NCBI GenBank assembly: GCA_017885385.1 | Contig: JAFNGF010000121.1 | Location: forward strand, 1 to 14,043 | DNA from: Planctomycetota bacterium | Lineage (GTDB): Bacteria; Planctomycetota; Phycisphaerae; Sedimentisphaerales; Anaerobacaceae | Length of the DNA: 14,043 nucleotides | Reading direction: 5' to 3' | Shown: positions 13,194 to 14,043 of the stretch, piece after piece | Layout: every line of letters begins with the position of its first letter | Position numbering within the stretch: the stretch's first letter is position 1 | The notes under the pieces: generated by a model | What the model was told of the DNA's origin: nothing | What the model saw: the letters and a program-made list of their open reading frames with translations, nothing else | The model's database searches: none | Position numbers and translations under genes: made by a program

Positions 13194-14043
13194 GCATACG
13201 CTCCTTTTATCCTGCCGGCCGTACTGAACCCCTCATAGCTGCGCATCAGCAAGTTGGCCTCGATCTTCTGCACCAGGTCCAGCGAGACGCTGACAACTAT
13301 CAATAAGCCTGTGCCGCCCAAATATGTTGTTACCTGCCAGGGAATTCCCAATGAGGCCGAGACTAAGGTCGGCACAACGGCAATTACCGACAAAAATGCT
13401 GCTCCGAAGTAAGTAATCCGAGTCATTACAGTCTCCAGATAGTCGGCGGTTCTACGCCCGGGACGAAGACCGGGAACGAAGCTGCCTGAATCCCGCAGGT
13501 TCTTGGCAACCTCCTTGGGCTGAAATTGCACGGTCACCCAGAAGTAAGAGAACAGAAATATCAGCACCACATACAGGACATTGTACGTATAGCCGTGGTA
13601 ACCCAAGGCATCTTTCAGAGTCTGGAGAATCTCCGAGGTGATGAACCTGTCTGCCAGCTGACCGATTACTATTGGTGGAAACATCATAAAGCTGGATGCA
13701 AAAATTATCGGCATTACGCCCCCGTGATTGACTCGCAGCGGCAGATAGTGTCTTTGGCCGCCGTACATTCGCCGGCCTCTCATCTGCTTGGCTTGCTGAA
13801 TGGGTATGCGGCGCTGGCCTTGGGTTATTAGTATTGCACCGGCAACGACGAATACGAACGCTGCCGCCAGGAACAGCAGCTTCGCCGGGCCTATCGTGCC
13901 CTCCGGCGCAGCAACTGTGAGGCTGGTGTTTTGCCAGAGCCACTGGATTTCCCAGGGGATTCTGGCGATTATGCCGGCCATAATTATCAAGCTGATGCCG
14001 TTGCCTATGCCGTATTCGTCAATCTGCTCGCCGAGCCACATCA
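13190..14043 (-). CDS. secY: Preprotein translocase subunit SecY, 5' end outside window
   Basis: The visible 283 residues begin MWLGEQIDEYGIGNGISLII, which is internal to SecY (the fifth transmembrane region of the E. coli protein), so roughly 170 N-terminal residues lie beyond the right edge. At least six further hydrophobic segments are visible, with the conserved cytoplasmic loop GQRRIPIQQAKQMRGRRMYG and the VPGLRPGRRTADYL loop. SecY forms the inner-membrane channel with SecE and SecG. The gene ends in TGA overlapping the adk start. Confidence 0.97.
   Translation of the reverse strand, partial: MWLGEQIDEYGIGNGISLIIMAGIIARIPWEIQWLWQNTSLTVAAPEGTIGPAKLLFLAAAFVFVVAGAILITQGQRRIPIQQAKQMRGRRMYGGQRHYLPLRVNHGGVMPIIFASSFMMFPPIVIGQLADRFITSEILQTLKDALGYHGYTYNVLYVVLIFLFSYFWVTVQFQPKEVAKNLRDSGSFVPGLRPGRRTADYLETVMTRITYFGAAFLSVIAVVPTLVSASLGIPWQVTTYLGGTGLLIVVSVSLDLVQKIEANLLMRSYEGFSTAGRIKGAYA

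Noticed and set aside
1..14043. CRISPR array or complete insertion sequence
   Set aside because: No regularly spaced direct repeats, transposase or integrase reading frame is visible on either strand.

Overview
The window looks like a chromosomal segment of a planctomycete, most likely a Phycisphaerae/Sedimentisphaerales-type lineage. This is inferred from the translated alpha-operon proteins (an RpoA beginning MRITWRGIELPARVERD), and from a secreted protein carrying dockerin-like repeats of the kind common in that group. The assignment is by eye and not tested.

Right half (about 7377-14043, all minus strand): the conserved end of the spc/alpha ribosomal operon. In transcription order it reads secY (5' end outside the window), adk, map, infA, rpmJ, rpsM, rpsK, rpsD, rpoA, rplQ, then a HIT-family protein. 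Gaps are short, and secY and adk overlap by ATGA. Ligand and catalytic residues are intact where checked. rpmJ (37 aa) is real although very short. Just beyond, on the same strand, are a cluster of small palindromic repeats and an initiator tRNA-fMet followed by a clean rho-independent terminator.

Left half (1-7006): an accessory, low-density region. It holds an OmpR-type response regulator (minus, running off the left edge), a divergent short UDP-glucose-dehydrogenase-like gene (plus), about 1.2 kb without a gene, an exported metallo-beta-lactamase-fold protein whose two metal-ligand aspartates are replaced (minus), and an exported C25/caspase-like peptidase with dockerin-like repeats (minus). 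The long intergenic spaces hold palindromic repeats, small SD-led mini-ORFs and a 24-bp alternating purine-pyrimidine tract.

Two signals stand out. First, the initiator tRNA has C at position 33, where bacterial tRNAs almost always have U. Second, two degraded copies of this tRNA's 3' end plus its terminator lie at 2533-2595 and 4336-4400, in the same orientation as the real tRNA at 7007-7080. They bracket the MBL-fold gene and the peptidase gene, as expected of two old tandem integrations into the tRNA 3' end. No integrase is visible, so this remains a hypothesis.
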